In this document: positions 55,081-63,770 of the stretch, one piece after another
Position numbering within the stretch: the stretch's first letter is position 1
Layout of the letters: the number at the start of each line of letters is the position of its first letter
Origin: JAAGZL01 sp964628835
GTDB taxonomy: Bacteria > Pseudomonadota > Gammaproteobacteria > Chromatiales > Chromatiaceae
DNA: 64,000 bases
NCBI GenBank assembly: GCA_964628835.1
Contig: CAZVME010000006.1
Location: 1-64,000, forward strand
Reading direction: 5' to 3'
Position numbers and translations under genes: made by a program
Notes under the pieces: model-generated
Told to the model about the DNA's origin: nothing
What the model saw: the letters and a program-made list of their open reading frames with translations, nothing else
The model's database searches: none

Positions 55081-55247
55081 TTCTACAGATATTAATTGTG
55101 CCTATCTAGAAATACTGCTTGTTACCGCAAAAGTCGCGAAGAAAACACTGTGTTTATAAATATATAAACTTTTCGCTCTTAAGTTTTTTTGCAGTTTGAT
55201 TGTTTTATTTTGGGTTAGAGAAAATCAGTTAAGGGAGATAGATACCT

Positions 55248-56099
55248 TTGAAAACTTCATTCTGGCTGCATAATTGGAAACACCCTCTACTAATCTGCAT
55301 CCTGATGCTCGGCGTGACCGCTAGCAGCGCAGAAGAGCTTACACTTAAGCTGCCGCCACCATCCATAGAGAAGTGGTACAAGCCCACGAACAAGCGCCAG
55401 GTGTGGCTGCATAATATGTTTAGCATGCGGCGTGAGCTGCAGGCTATGAAAGAGTATGCCAGCGCTGGAGATAAGGAGCTCACCAGGAAGTGGGCAGAGC
55501 GTCTGGTAACACACTATCGAAAGATCGCACAGATGGTTCCAGAATGGGAAGATGAATTGGAGCTGGTCTGGGCGGAACGGCTGGAAGCGGCAGCAGTTGC
55601 CGGTGATCTGGAAAAGGTACAGCTGTCAGCTAAAAAGCTTGGCCGCAGTTGTAATACCTGCCATAGAGAGTATCGTGCGCTTGCTGTGGCGCTCTACCGG
55701 GTGCCTGATTACTCCAAGCTCAAGGTTACACGTAGTAACCCGACAAAAGAGATCGGCTTTCGCGACGCCATGAATGAGCTGGTTACCTACATTAACCGTA
55801 TCAAGATTGCCGCAGAGGATGGCCGCAAGGAAGCAGCACTGCTGGCTACTTCTGATCTAAAGGATGGTCTGCACGACATGGGAAAAAGCTGCTCTACCTG
55901 CCACCGTAGTCCAGAGCCACGGGAACGTATTTTGGGTGGGCAGACACAGATACTACTAAAAGAGCTGGGCCAGGCGATTCGTGATGAGGATAAGAAGGCC
56001 ACAGGTAAGAGTCTTGGTACTGTAGCGGTGATTGCCTGCGCCTGGTGCCATGGTGTGCATCGCACGGCTTATGATATTAAGCGGCTGATCACCCACTAG
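55248..56099 (+). CDS. Triheme periplasmic cytochrome with cytochrome c'-like repeats
   Basis: 283-residue secreted protein starting at a TTG (GGGAG upstream) with signal peptide to about residue 29. Two helical units each end like cytochrome c' proteins, KKLGRSCNTCHREYRAL and DMGKSCSTCHRSPEP, and a third heme site is VIACAWCHGVHRTAYDI. So three CxxCH motifs within a tandem c'-like fold. I know of no named relative. It lies between moaA and a CZB-domain gene; a role with nitrate/nitrite or NO is possible. Confidence 0.8.
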   Translation: MKTSFWLHNWKHPLLICILMLGVTASSAEELTLKLPPPSIEKWYKPTNKRQVWLHNMFSMRRELQAMKEYASAGDKELTRKWAERLVTHYRKIAQMVPEWEDELELVWAERLEAAAVAGDLEKVQLSAKKLGRSCNTCHREYRALAVALYRVPDYSKLKVTRSNPTKEIGFRDAMNELVTYINRIKIAAEDGRKEAALLATSDLKDGLHDMGKSCSTCHRSPEPRERILGGQTQILLKELGQAIRDEDKKATGKSLGTVAVIACAWCHGVHRTAYDIKRLITH

Positions 56100-56691
56100 G
56101 ATAATGCCAATGCAACATGGCCGGGCAGTTGTGGCCAGATCACACTGTCCAATATTGCTCATGTGTTGATTTATTTACCCAGAAATTTAGCTATATTATG
56201 TGTGAAAAGCTGGGTTATGCTCTATTTCCATGGGAATGCCATGTTTATTTGGCAGCCTGACGGTATGCTAGGTAATAGCTGTAGCAACCATTAACAATTA
56301 AAGTTCCTACGCTGCCGGCCATGGAGAGCGAACGCGAAGGCCGGTAGTCCCCAGTAGGCGATGCCGTCTGTAGATTCGGAATTAGGATCGGTAGCGAATG
56401 ATGCAGAAGATACAGCAGCGGCTATCATCGCCGTAGAGTCATTGAGGGAGTCATGATGTAGTGAGCACAAGCAGCTTGCTGCAATGTGCATACGGAATCG
56501 TGACGTACGCAGGACGGCTGGGGCAAAAGGAAAGGCTGCCGCGTTTGCGAGTCATTTTTGGATAGGGATAGCCAAAAATGTTTTACGAGGTAGCGGCACT
56601 ATCGTCATGCCTGTTGCTCGTTTCCTGGCAGCTATTGTATGCCACTGCCTTTCAGAGAGATGGTTACACAAAGTTAATCGGAGTGTGGGTG
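56100..56691. other. Long intergenic region, no convincing gene
   Basis: 590 bases. A minus-strand frame at 56291-56491 exists but shows no family features. A GC-rich hairpin, GCCGGCCATGG...AAGGCCGG, lies near 56313-56345. No riboswitch was recognised. The promoter of the CZB gene presumably lies in its right part. Confidence 0.5.
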
Positions 56692-57135
56692 ATGTTGCCT
56701 GTTAATAAACAAGATGCTCTGGAAAATCTGCGCAGGGCCAAGGGTGCTCATATTAAGTGGCGTGCTTATGCACAGGCCTTGGTATCTGGAGTCTCTATTG
56801 ATGAGGATAAGATACCGGTGGATCACACCAAATGTGAGTTTGGTCAGTGGTATCACAACGATGGCAAACTCATGCTGGGGCATCTTACTTCTTATGAGTT
56901 AATCTATACCCCGCACGAAATGCTGCATGAGATATATAAAAAGATTTTTCATGTGCTGCACTCGCAAGACAGCAGTGGTATTTTTAAGAAGCTGTTTTCT
57001 TCCAAGGGCTCGCGTGAGAACGAGCGTTTAAAATTGGCAAGAGGTTACATGGGAGAGCTGGTGGGTGTATCTGAAACCTTGCTCACTACACTGGATCTTC
57101 TGGAACAGGAGATCAGGGATCTTGCGGATGATTGA
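56692..57135 (+). CDS. CZB (chemoreceptor zinc-binding) domain protein
   Basis: 147 residues from ATG 56692 (MLPVNKQDALENLRRAKGAH). The CZB pattern is clear: AHIKWRAYAQALVSG (His), DHTKCEFGQWYHNDG (His and Cys) and HEMLHEIYKKIF (His). The domain binds zinc and reports redox or hypochlorite in chemoreceptors and diguanylate cyclases; here it stands alone with a C-terminal helix. A longer frame from 56578 would add a hydrophobic stretch (LSSCLLLVSWQLLYATAF) and cannot be excluded. Confidence 0.78.
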   Translation: MLPVNKQDALENLRRAKGAHIKWRAYAQALVSGVSIDEDKIPVDHTKCEFGQWYHNDGKLMLGHLTSYELIYTPHEMLHEIYKKIFHVLHSQDSSGIFKKLFSSKGSRENERLKLARGYMGELVGVSETLLTTLDLLEQEIRDLADD

Positions 57136-57203
57136 CTGCGCCTAGTCACGAATATAAACAGATTTGCAACTCAGGCCAGATGATACTGGCCACAGATTGG
57201 ATC

Positions 57204-57758
57204 TTATTTACCGCTCCACGCCTTAACAATTGCCCGATGACTACCCCATAGCCCAACCGTTTTGCTGATGGCATTCTGTTGCTGTTGTTGCAGCTTTACC
57301 TTCAGTGTGGCGTCGAATGGATAGCGACCCATAACCACGGCATATCCGTCCTCCACCATGGCGCCATTAAGCTGGCGGCCTGAGGCACTCTTAACCACTG
57401 CCGGAACTCTCCCATAACGGTCGCGCTTGGCAAGGTTGGCATCCACCTCTATAGTCTGGCCGGGGACGGCAAGTGTCTTCAGGTGTTTGGTGGCAAGTTT
57501 GCCAATGGCAATCAGTGCATCCTGTTTCAGCTTGGTGCGTTCCATATCTTTTTGCAGTTTTGGATTTGGCACATCCTCTGGTGCATCTATCCCCAGCAGT
57601 TGTAGCTGCTCCTGTTTGCCGTTAATGGTTGCCACCAGGGTATCCCCGTCCTTCACGCTATGCACCGAGGCTGTGTGTTTGCCAGACCAGGCATGGCTGC
57701 TCAAGACAAGTGACGTAAGAAAAAATATGGCTGGAGATCTGTTCATGGTTAATTTCAT
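57204..57758 (-). CDS. Secreted thermonuclease-family (SNase-like) nuclease
   Basis: 184-residue exported protein with signal peptide (SPAIFFLTSLVLSSHAWS) and staphylococcal-nuclease fold: SVHSVKDGDTLVATINGKQE, LLGIDAPED, KRDRYGRVPAVV and GAMVEDGYAVVM. The Asp/Arg/Glu active-site pattern appears kept (R in LQLLGIDAPE context is not obvious), so activity is likely but not certain. It starts five bases after the nirN stop and is probably the last gene on the nir transcript. Confidence 0.85.
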   Translation of the reverse strand: MKLTMNRSPAIFFLTSLVLSSHAWSGKHTASVHSVKDGDTLVATINGKQEQLQLLGIDAPEDVPNPKLQKDMERTKLKQDALIAIGKLATKHLKTLAVPGQTIEVDANLAKRDRYGRVPAVVKSASGRQLNGAMVEDGYAVVMGRYPFDATLKVKLQQQQQNAISKTVGLWGSHRAIVKAWSGK

Positions 57759-57763
57759 GCCTG

Positions 57764-59332
57764 TTAATGACTGGTGCCGGAAGAGCGGGTCAGCTTGTTG
57801 TGGACATTATACTTCCCTGATGGCTTCTTCATGGGGAGGCGTTTTACCTCCTCCAGGGTGTTGGCATCATAGATAACAATCGCACCATCCATGTCCCAGA
57901 TACTGACGATTGCATACTTGCCATCCTTGGTGAACTCCACATGGGCCGAGGTCTTGCCCGGGGCTGGTTTTAGGGTCTTTACGATCTCCAGGGTCTGCTT
58001 GTCGATCACATGCATCAGATCCTTGTTGGGTCCGAAGAACACGTCCACCCAGGCGTAGGGGCTTTTCTCATGACTGCGCATAAAAAACCCCGGACCCTTG
58101 GTCTTTATCTTCTTGATGGTCTTCCAGGTCTGCATGTCCACAATGCTGACCAGGCCCTGCTTCATGTCCGGGGTAGCCAGTACCTGTTTGCCCTGGTAGT
58201 TCCAGGTGATGCCGGAGGAGAGATGGGGCATACCTGAGATATCCAGGTCGTACAGGGCGCGCCTCACATCCAGATCCACCACCTGGCCCTTACCCTCGCG
58301 TGAGGTGCCGATTACCTGGGTGTACTCCTGGTTCATCAGGAAATCATCCAGAAATGAATCCAGCTCTATGCGTCGCACCGGAAAAGGATCAGGCTTTACC
58401 ACATCCCCCGCCTCCGGATGGTAGGAGTGTTCCCAGCCGGCGAAACCGGGAGGAGGGTCGTCCGAGTAGTTGATCTCCCAGATCTCGGGGATATCCTTCA
58501 GGGCGGCCACAAAGGAGTCTCTGGGGGCGGCGGTGTATACGGCGCTGACCCGGGAGGTTTTACCATTGCTACCTTTTACCTCCAGCACCTTGATGGGGGA
58601 GAGATCCCTGGCATCCAGGATGGTCATGGTGTGGGGCAGGTAGTTGGCCACGATCACATAGCGGCCATCGTGGGAGACGGCCAGATTGCGGGTGTTGATG
58701 CCGGCCCTGATTTCGGCCACGTAGGTGAGGTTGAATACATCAAACTTGCTGATCCACCCATCCCGGGATGCGAAGTAGATGTAGCGTCCGTTCTCGGCCC
58801 ATTTGGGACCACCATGTAGGGCGAATCTGGTGGGCAGACGGTGGATTGGTTCGAAGGTGTCGCCATTCAGCAGGGTGGCGTGGTGATCTCCCAGCTCCAC
58901 CACCATGAACAGGTTCCAGATGTCAGCCTTGAATTTTGGGGTGTCGGGCAGTTCTCCGGGCTTGTGAGTGAGAATATGACTGGCCTTGATCTCTGCCATC
59001 CCCCAGACCGGAACTTCCTTCAGTGGCGTGTATATCAGCTCTACCAGGGCTTTTATCTCCTCATCCTTGAGTTTTTCGCCGAATGGGAGCATCTGGGAGG
59101 CCACACGGCCGTTTTTGATCACATTAAAGGCGGATTTTTCGCGTAGCCGTTTCAGGTTCTGGGGCAGCAGGGCCGGGCCGATGCCGCCGAGCCGGTCCGG
59201 GCTGTGGCACTCAGAGCAGTGCTGTTTGTATACGGCCTGCACATCCACGGTGGCCTGGGCCTGGGTAAACCAGATGGCCCCGATGATGCCGGCCAAAATG
59301 GAGAAGGGTGATATTTTCTGGTTGCTGAACAT
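57764..59332 (-). CDS. nirN: NirN, cytochrome c / d1-type protein of heme d1 maturation
   Basis: 522-residue periplasmic protein: signal peptide to about residue 28, one heme c site CSECH in YKQHCSECHSPDRLGGIG, then an eight-bladed propeller like that of NirS (NLAVSHDGRYVIVANYLPHT, HVEFTKDGKYAIVSIWD). NirN dehydrogenates dihydro-heme d1 and hands d1 to NirS. NirN is preferred over NirS because its position after nirJ matches the Pseudomonas order and it has a shorter N terminus than NirS. It starts 20 bases after the nirJ stop. Confidence 0.85.
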   Translation of the reverse strand: MFSNQKISPFSILAGIIGAIWFTQAQATVDVQAVYKQHCSECHSPDRLGGIGPALLPQNLKRLREKSAFNVIKNGRVASQMLPFGEKLKDEEIKALVELIYTPLKEVPVWGMAEIKASHILTHKPGELPDTPKFKADIWNLFMVVELGDHHATLLNGDTFEPIHRLPTRFALHGGPKWAENGRYIYFASRDGWISKFDVFNLTYVAEIRAGINTRNLAVSHDGRYVIVANYLPHTMTILDARDLSPIKVLEVKGSNGKTSRVSAVYTAAPRDSFVAALKDIPEIWEINYSDDPPPGFAGWEHSYHPEAGDVVKPDPFPVRRIELDSFLDDFLMNQEYTQVIGTSREGKGQVVDLDVRRALYDLDISGMPHLSSGITWNYQGKQVLATPDMKQGLVSIVDMQTWKTIKKIKTKGPGFFMRSHEKSPYAWVDVFFGPNKDLMHVIDKQTLEIVKTLKPAPGKTSAHVEFTKDGKYAIVSIWDMDGAIVIYDANTLEEVKRLPMKKPSGKYNVHNKLTRSSGTSH

Positions 59333-59352
59333 AGCCGTCTATCCGCTGCTGG

Positions 59353-60498
59353 TCAGGCCTGTAGCCCGATCTCTTCGTCGGTAAGGTAACAGGCCGGGTC
59401 TTCAGACCAGGCGTCACCGGTGAGTTGTAGGGCGCGCACCCTGGTGTTTCCGGCGCAGATATCAAAGTGGCAGCATTTGCCACAGCGCCCACCAATCGTG
59501 CGTGGCTGGGCCTTGAGTCCGGCCATTATGGGGTCGGAGGTGTCGGTCCAGATCTCGGAGAAAGGGCGCTCCTTCACACTGCCCAGGTCATAGTTCCACC
59601 ACATGGTGTCCGGATGCACTATGCCCTGGTTGTCGATATTGGCCACGTTGACGCCGGAGCTGTTTCCACCCCAATTCACCAGTTTCTGCCTGATGTGTTG
59701 GTACTGCTCCGGGAAGTTTTTCTTTACCCACAGCAGCATGTAGACCCCGTCGGCGTCGTTGTTGCCGGTGACGAACTCGGTCTCGCGACCGTTGCGCTGC
59801 TCTTCCAGTACCCGCTTGAACAGCAGGTCCATGGCCCAGCGGGTGGTGTTGAGGAATACATCATCCTTGCGGTTCTTGTTGCCGCGACCGGCGTAGTTCA
59901 GGTGCGAGAAGTAGAACTTATTGATCCGCTCCTCCTGCATCAGATCCAGCAGTTGTGGCAGCTCTTCCGCGTTATCCTGGGTCATGGTGAAACGCAGGCC
60001 CACCTTGATGCCCTGATCCCGGCACAGGCGCAGGCCGTGCATGGACTCCACAAACGCCCCCTCCTTACGGCGGAATTTATCGTGGGTCTCACGGATGCCG
60101 TCGATGCTGATGCCCAGATAGTCAAACCCGACCTCGGTGATGCGATCGATATTGGATTCGTTGATCAGGGTGCCGTTGGTGGAAAGGGCAGTGTAGAAGC
60201 CCATGTCTTTGGCGCGGTGGGCGATCTCATAGATATCGGGGCGGAGCAGGGGCTCGCCGCCGGAGAGGATCAGCACCGGGACCCGGAACTGTTTGAGGTC
60301 ATCCATCACCTCGAACACCTGTTCCTTACTCAACTCATTGGGAAAGTCGGTATCGGCCGAGATGGAGTAGCAGTGTTTGCAGGTGAGGTTACAGCGCCGT
60401 ACCAGGTTCCAGATAACCACCGGTCCGGGTGGATTACGCTTGGGACCGATAGGTTGTGGGTTGAGTAGTTCCTGGATGAATTGTGAAATTCTAAACAT
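59353..60498 (-). CDS. nirJ: Heme d1 biosynthesis radical SAM protein NirJ
   Basis: 381-residue enzyme that replaces propionate side chains by oxo groups on the heme d1 precursor. Radical-SAM cluster RRCNLTCKHCYSISADTD, GGEPLLRPDI, SIDGIRETHDKFR; C-terminal SPASM-like cluster cysteines in GGRCGKCCHFDICAGN and DPACYLTDEE. ATG 60498 (MFRISQF) is chosen over an upstream TTG. A repeat separates it from nirH. Confidence 0.93.
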   Translation of the reverse strand: MFRISQFIQELLNPQPIGPKRNPPGPVVIWNLVRRCNLTCKHCYSISADTDFPNELSKEQVFEVMDDLKQFRVPVLILSGGEPLLRPDIYEIAHRAKDMGFYTALSTNGTLINESNIDRITEVGFDYLGISIDGIRETHDKFRRKEGAFVESMHGLRLCRDQGIKVGLRFTMTQDNAEELPQLLDLMQEERINKFYFSHLNYAGRGNKNRKDDVFLNTTRWAMDLLFKRVLEEQRNGRETEFVTGNNDADGVYMLLWVKKNFPEQYQHIRQKLVNWGGNSSGVNVANIDNQGIVHPDTMWWNYDLGSVKERPFSEIWTDTSDPIMAGLKAQPRTIGGRCGKCCHFDICAGNTRVRALQLTGDAWSEDPACYLTDEEIGLQA

Positions 60499-60514
60499 TG
60501 TTAGGGTCAACCTG

Positions 60515-60652
60515 TAGGGACGGGGCCATTTTTCCCCAAGACGGCGTTGCGCCTTGGCTTGTGTACGGCAGGTACACGGTGCTCAGTGCGCCTTGTCCGG
60601 TGAAAAAATGGTTTCCTTCGATGAATATCCGCATGGTGTTAACAGACCCCAG
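60515..60652. repeat. Diverged third copy of the hairpin element, inside the nir operon
   Basis: Aligns with the right half of 29911-30227: GGCCATTTTTCCCC for GGCTATTTTTCCGC, GGCGTT, CCTTG..GAAAAAATGG for CCTTG..GAAAAAATAG and GTGTTAACAGACCCCAGT for GTGTTAACAGGCCCTAGT. Paired bases change together: CTATTTTT/AAAAATAG becomes CCATTTTT/AAAAATGG, and TGTAG/CTACA becomes TGTAC/GTACA. It lies between nirH and nirJ. Confidence 0.75.
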
Positions 60653-60658
60653 TAGTTC

Positions 60659-61162
60659 TTAGGTTTTGATTCGCAGGCCGGTTTTTTTCAGGATTCTGGT
60701 GCTGAACAGGACCTCATGGCCACGGTTGTCCGAGCCCAGTAGTTCCTCTATGAGGGCGGCCTTGGTCAGCACCTCATCCCGGTCTTTGCCATGGACCATG
60801 GCAAACAGGTTGTAATTCCACAGCGGTTGATGGCGTGGTCGGTGGTAGGCGTGACTGACAAAGTCCAGCGCGCCGATCTTCTCGCCATACTCCTGTATCT
60901 TCTCATCCGGGATATCCCATACCGACATGCCGTTGCCACGAAATCCCAGGGTGTAGTGATTGGGTACGGCGCCGATACGGCGGATGACGCCGCTCTCCAG
61001 CATTTGCTGCATGCGGGTCATTACATCATCTGCGGTGGTGCCTATATCTGCGGCAATCTTCGCATAGGGCTCGGGGACCAGAGGGAGCCCGGACTGGGTT
61101 TCCACCACAATCTTGCGGTCCAGTTCATCCAGGGAGTTGTTTGTCTGTGCGCTCAAAACCAT
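60659..61162 (-). CDS. nirH: NirH, siroheme decarboxylase subunit
   Basis: 167-residue AsnC/Lrp-like protein. Helix-turn-helix-like N terminus (YAKIAADIGTTADDVMTRMQ) and the family core VIRRIGAVPNHYTLGFRGNG, HAYHRPRHQPLWNYNLFAMV. With NirD, L and G it decarboxylates siroheme to 12,18-didecarboxysiroheme. Its ATG overlaps the nirG stop (TAATG). Named by operon order. Confidence 0.85.
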   Translation of the reverse strand: MVLSAQTNNSLDELDRKIVVETQSGLPLVPEPYAKIAADIGTTADDVMTRMQQMLESGVIRRIGAVPNHYTLGFRGNGMSVWDIPDEKIQEYGEKIGALDFVSHAYHRPRHQPLWNYNLFAMVHGKDRDEVLTKAALIEELLGSDNRGHEVLFSTRILKKTGLRIKT

Positions 61163-61605
61163 TACACCTCAAATTTCAGTCCAACAAAAAATTCGTGCTG
61201 TTTGGGCATGTCATATACTCGGTAGCCGGTGGTCTGTTCGATCTCTTCCAGGACTATGGCGACCCGTTCCGGAGTCTCGGTGGCCAGTACAAACCACATG
61301 CTCAGCGCGTGGTCGCGGGCATAATTATGGGCTACCTCGGGAAATGCGTTGACCTGTTCCGTTACCCGTTCGAAATCTGCATCCGGGATACTCATGGCGC
61401 ACAGACTGAGTCCGCCACCCAGACGCTCGGCATGGTACATGGGACCAAAACGGCTGAGTATATTCTGCTCCAGCATCTGCTTCAGGCGCTGGATCAGCTC
61501 AGGCTCTTCGATCCCCAACTGCTCTGCCACCACCTGGTAGGGGTGGTGGCAGATGGGGAAGCCGCCCTGTAGATTGTTGATGATGGCGCGATCTATTGCA
61601 TCCAT
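61162..61605 (-). CDS. nirG: NirG, siroheme decarboxylase subunit
   Basis: 147-residue member of the same family: MDAIDRAIINNLQGGFPICH, QNILSRFGPMYHAERLGGGL, EVAHNYARDHALSMWFVLA and a C-terminal MPKQHEFFVGLKFEV. Overlaps nirL and nirH by TAATG junctions, so tightly coupled. Confidence 0.86.
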   Translation of the reverse strand: MDAIDRAIINNLQGGFPICHHPYQVVAEQLGIEEPELIQRLKQMLEQNILSRFGPMYHAERLGGGLSLCAMSIPDADFERVTEQVNAFPEVAHNYARDHALSMWFVLATETPERVAIVLEEIEQTTGYRVYDMPKQHEFFVGLKFEV

Positions 61606-62081
61606 TACTGGTATCTGGCTCCGCGCTGTTTGAAACGTTTGCCGCTGAACAGGACCTTGTGGGGAATATCACCCAGACCCTCTTCCTGGACCATGGTTTT
61701 GATAAAGTTGAGGACTCGCTCACGTTCCTGGCCGTGGATCATGCAGAACAGGTTATAGGGCCAGTCCGGCAGACGTCTGGGGCGTTGGTAACACAGGGTT
61801 ACACAAGGCTTGGAGCCGATCTTTTCGCCCACTTCCTCAATCTGTTCCTCCGGTACGTTCCACACCACCATGGCGTTGGCGGTATAGCCTAATTCGTGGT
61901 GACGTACGACAATCCCCAGGCGTTTGATCACCCCGGTCTCCTGCATGGATGAGATACGGTCTATAACTTCCTGCTCACTGATACCGATGCGACTGGCAAC
62001 TTCGGCATAGGGGTGACTGACCAGTGGCAGCCCGCCCTGGATCTCGGATATCAGCCGGGCATCTATCTCGCTCAGCACCAT
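61605..62081 (-). CDS. nirL: NirL, siroheme decarboxylase subunit
   Basis: 158-residue member of the family: LISEIQGGLPLVSHPYAEVA, GVIKRLGIVVRHHELGYTAN, TLCYQRPRRLPDWPYNLFCM and HKVLFSGKRFKQRGARYQ. More like NirH than like NirD/NirG (RPR..WPYNLF motif). Starts within the last ten bases of nirD. Confidence 0.85.
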   Translation of the reverse strand: MVLSEIDARLISEIQGGLPLVSHPYAEVASRIGISEQEVIDRISSMQETGVIKRLGIVVRHHELGYTANAMVVWNVPEEQIEEVGEKIGSKPCVTLCYQRPRRLPDWPYNLFCMIHGQERERVLNFIKTMVQEEGLGDIPHKVLFSGKRFKQRGARYQ

Positions 62082-62572
62082 AGCGGGAATCCCAGGTCGA
62101 TATGAAACTGTCTCTCCAGTGGCAGATATAGGATGTTGTAGCCGGTCTGCTGTTCCATGTTAGCCAGTACCTGCTCCAGTCTTTCCTGACTGGAGGCGGT
62201 TACTACAAACCACAGATTGTATCTGTCTTCCCGTTCATAGTTATGGTTTACCTCGGGGTGGCTGCTAATCTGCTGTGCCACCGACTCCAACTGGTCTTCG
62301 GGGATAGACATGGCGGCCAGGGTGCTGGCGCCGATTTTGTTGGGTTTGAATACCGGCCCCACCCTACTGATGATTCCCAGGCCCTGTAGTCGCTGCAGAA
62401 TCTGTAGCACCAGGGCTTCGCTGATTCCCAGGTTCTGGGCTATATCAGCAAATGGGGTAGGGGAGATTGGCAGGTCTTTCTGATACTCATTCAGCAGTTT
62501 TTTCTCGACATCATTCAAGCACAGAGTATCGTTCTGTGGTTGCTGATTATTCACTGTTGCCGAAGTGGTCAT
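62072..62572 (-). CDS. nirD: NirD, siroheme decarboxylase subunit
   Basis: 166-residue member: LNEYQKDLPISPTPFADIAQ, GIISRVGPVFKPNKIGASTL, EVNHNYEREDRYNLWFVVTA and LPLERQFHIDLGFPLW. The ATG at 62572, one base after the nirF stop, is chosen; a longer frame to 62719 lies within nirF. Confidence 0.86.
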   Translation of the reverse strand: MTTSATVNNQQPQNDTLCLNDVEKKLLNEYQKDLPISPTPFADIAQNLGISEALVLQILQRLQGLGIISRVGPVFKPNKIGASTLAAMSIPEDQLESVAQQISSHPEVNHNYEREDRYNLWFVVTASSQERLEQVLANMEQQTGYNILYLPLERQFHIDLGFPLWC

Positions 62573-62573
62573 G

Positions 62574-63770
62574 TTACAGCCCGGTCCGATGCGCTCTGTT
62601 GGTAAAGAAGATTCCGCTCGGCTTCTTAACCGATAACTTGTGAGTGAGTTGCATGGTCTTAGTATCAAACACATGTACCTCGTCCCGGTCCCGGATTGAG
62701 ATCCACACCTCTTCGCCACGGGGTGAGAACTCCATATGCAGTGCGCCTTTGCCTGGGGTCAGGGTTTTTATAATCTGTTTGCTCTCGGTGTCTATGACCT
62801 GGATGGTATCGTTGTTGGGAAAGGCAAAGTTCACCCATACCTGGCGGCCATCCGGTCGCGCCATCACAAATACCGGCTGTCCATGCACCTTAATACGTCC
62901 AGTCTCTTTCCAGGTGCCACGTTGCGCCACCAGCACCTGATGTTGCCCCATGGCGGGCAGGAAGGCCTCGTTTCCGGCCATGGCCCAGCCCTCTAGATGC
63001 GGCATCTTGTAGACCGGCATTTTTTTGCCGCCGCGACCGTAATTTTCCAGGATCTTGTGTGCCCCTTTTTCCGGATGCCAAAGATCAAGCAGGGCCAGAC
63101 CGTCCTCTCCGAATAGTCCGGCGATATAATAACGGCCGTCTGAGCTGACCAGGGCGTCGTATGGCTGTAACCCGATGTTCCGATATTTCTTGATCTCAGG
63201 TTTGGCTGGATCACTCATGTTCACCAACCAGATCTCACCAGTGTCGTATAGGCTGAACACAAAACGCTGCCCAGGGGCATCCACCAGACCAACAGTCTTG
63301 GCGCCTTTATCTTTGGTCACCTGGGTGGCTGGAATGTCTGCCACCAGTGATAGATCAGTGGCGGAGAAGATCTTGACTCCGCCTGGTTCATAGTTGGAGA
63401 CGGCAATAAGAGTTCCGTCTTGAGAGATTGCTCCACCGATACTGTTACCGCCCTGAATCACCCGTTTGACGATCTTGCCGCAGAGGATGTCCACCTTGGT
63501 GAGTCCACCATCACGCCCGAACACATAGGCGTAGCGGGCATCTCTGGAGTAGACGGCAGAGGCATGGGAGAGGTCACCCAGTCCATCCACCTGGAACAGG
63601 ACGCTATGGGCGGAGCTGTCCACCACCTTGAGGCTACCGCTGGCGCGCTCAACGATTATCCCCATATCACCGGTGCCACGGGTGAGGCACCCGGTATCTG
63701 TATCCTTGGCGATAACATTCGCTGTGCCAAAGAAGGTGAGGGCAAGAATGATCCTTAACGTTGTTCTCAT
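62574..63770 (-). CDS. nirF: NirF, heme d1 biosynthesis propeller protein
   Basis: 398-residue periplasmic eight-bladed propeller related to NirS/NirN without a heme c site. Signal peptide TTLRIILALTFFGTANVIA, blade motifs such as GGAISQDGTLIAVSNYEPGG, LEGWAMAGNEAFLPAMGQHQ and MEFSPRGEEVWISIRDRDEV. NirF dehydrogenates a heme d1 precursor. ATG 63770 overlaps the nirC stop by ATGA; the frame opening at 63839 is an upstream extension inside nirC. Confidence 0.92.
   Translation of the reverse strand: MRTTLRIILALTFFGTANVIAKDTDTGCLTRGTGDMGIIVERASGSLKVVDSSAHSVLFQVDGLGDLSHASAVYSRDARYAYVFGRDGGLTKVDILCGKIVKRVIQGGNSIGGAISQDGTLIAVSNYEPGGVKIFSATDLSLVADIPATQVTKDKGAKTVGLVDAPGQRFVFSLYDTGEIWLVNMSDPAKPEIKKYRNIGLQPYDALVSSDGRYYIAGLFGEDGLALLDLWHPEKGAHKILENYGRGGKKMPVYKMPHLEGWAMAGNEAFLPAMGQHQVLVAQRGTWKETGRIKVHGQPVFVMARPDGRQVWVNFAFPNNDTIQVIDTESKQIIKTLTPGKGALHMEFSPRGEEVWISIRDRDEVHVFDTKTMQLTHKLSVKKPSGIFFTNRAHRTGL

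Noticed and set aside
56291..56491. 66-codon minus-strand frame in the gap before the CZB gene
   Set aside because: No ribosome site, no family resemblance, isolated; not enough to call a gene.
57764..59332. Cytochrome cd1 nitrite reductase NirS
   Set aside because: Domain content is similar, but position after nirJ and the shorter N terminus fit NirN; true NirS would usually precede nirC.
59467..60468. 333-codon plus-strand frame, about 1 kb long
   Set aside because: Exact antisense of nirJ; long only because of the GC-rich codon pattern of nirJ. No start signal or family features.
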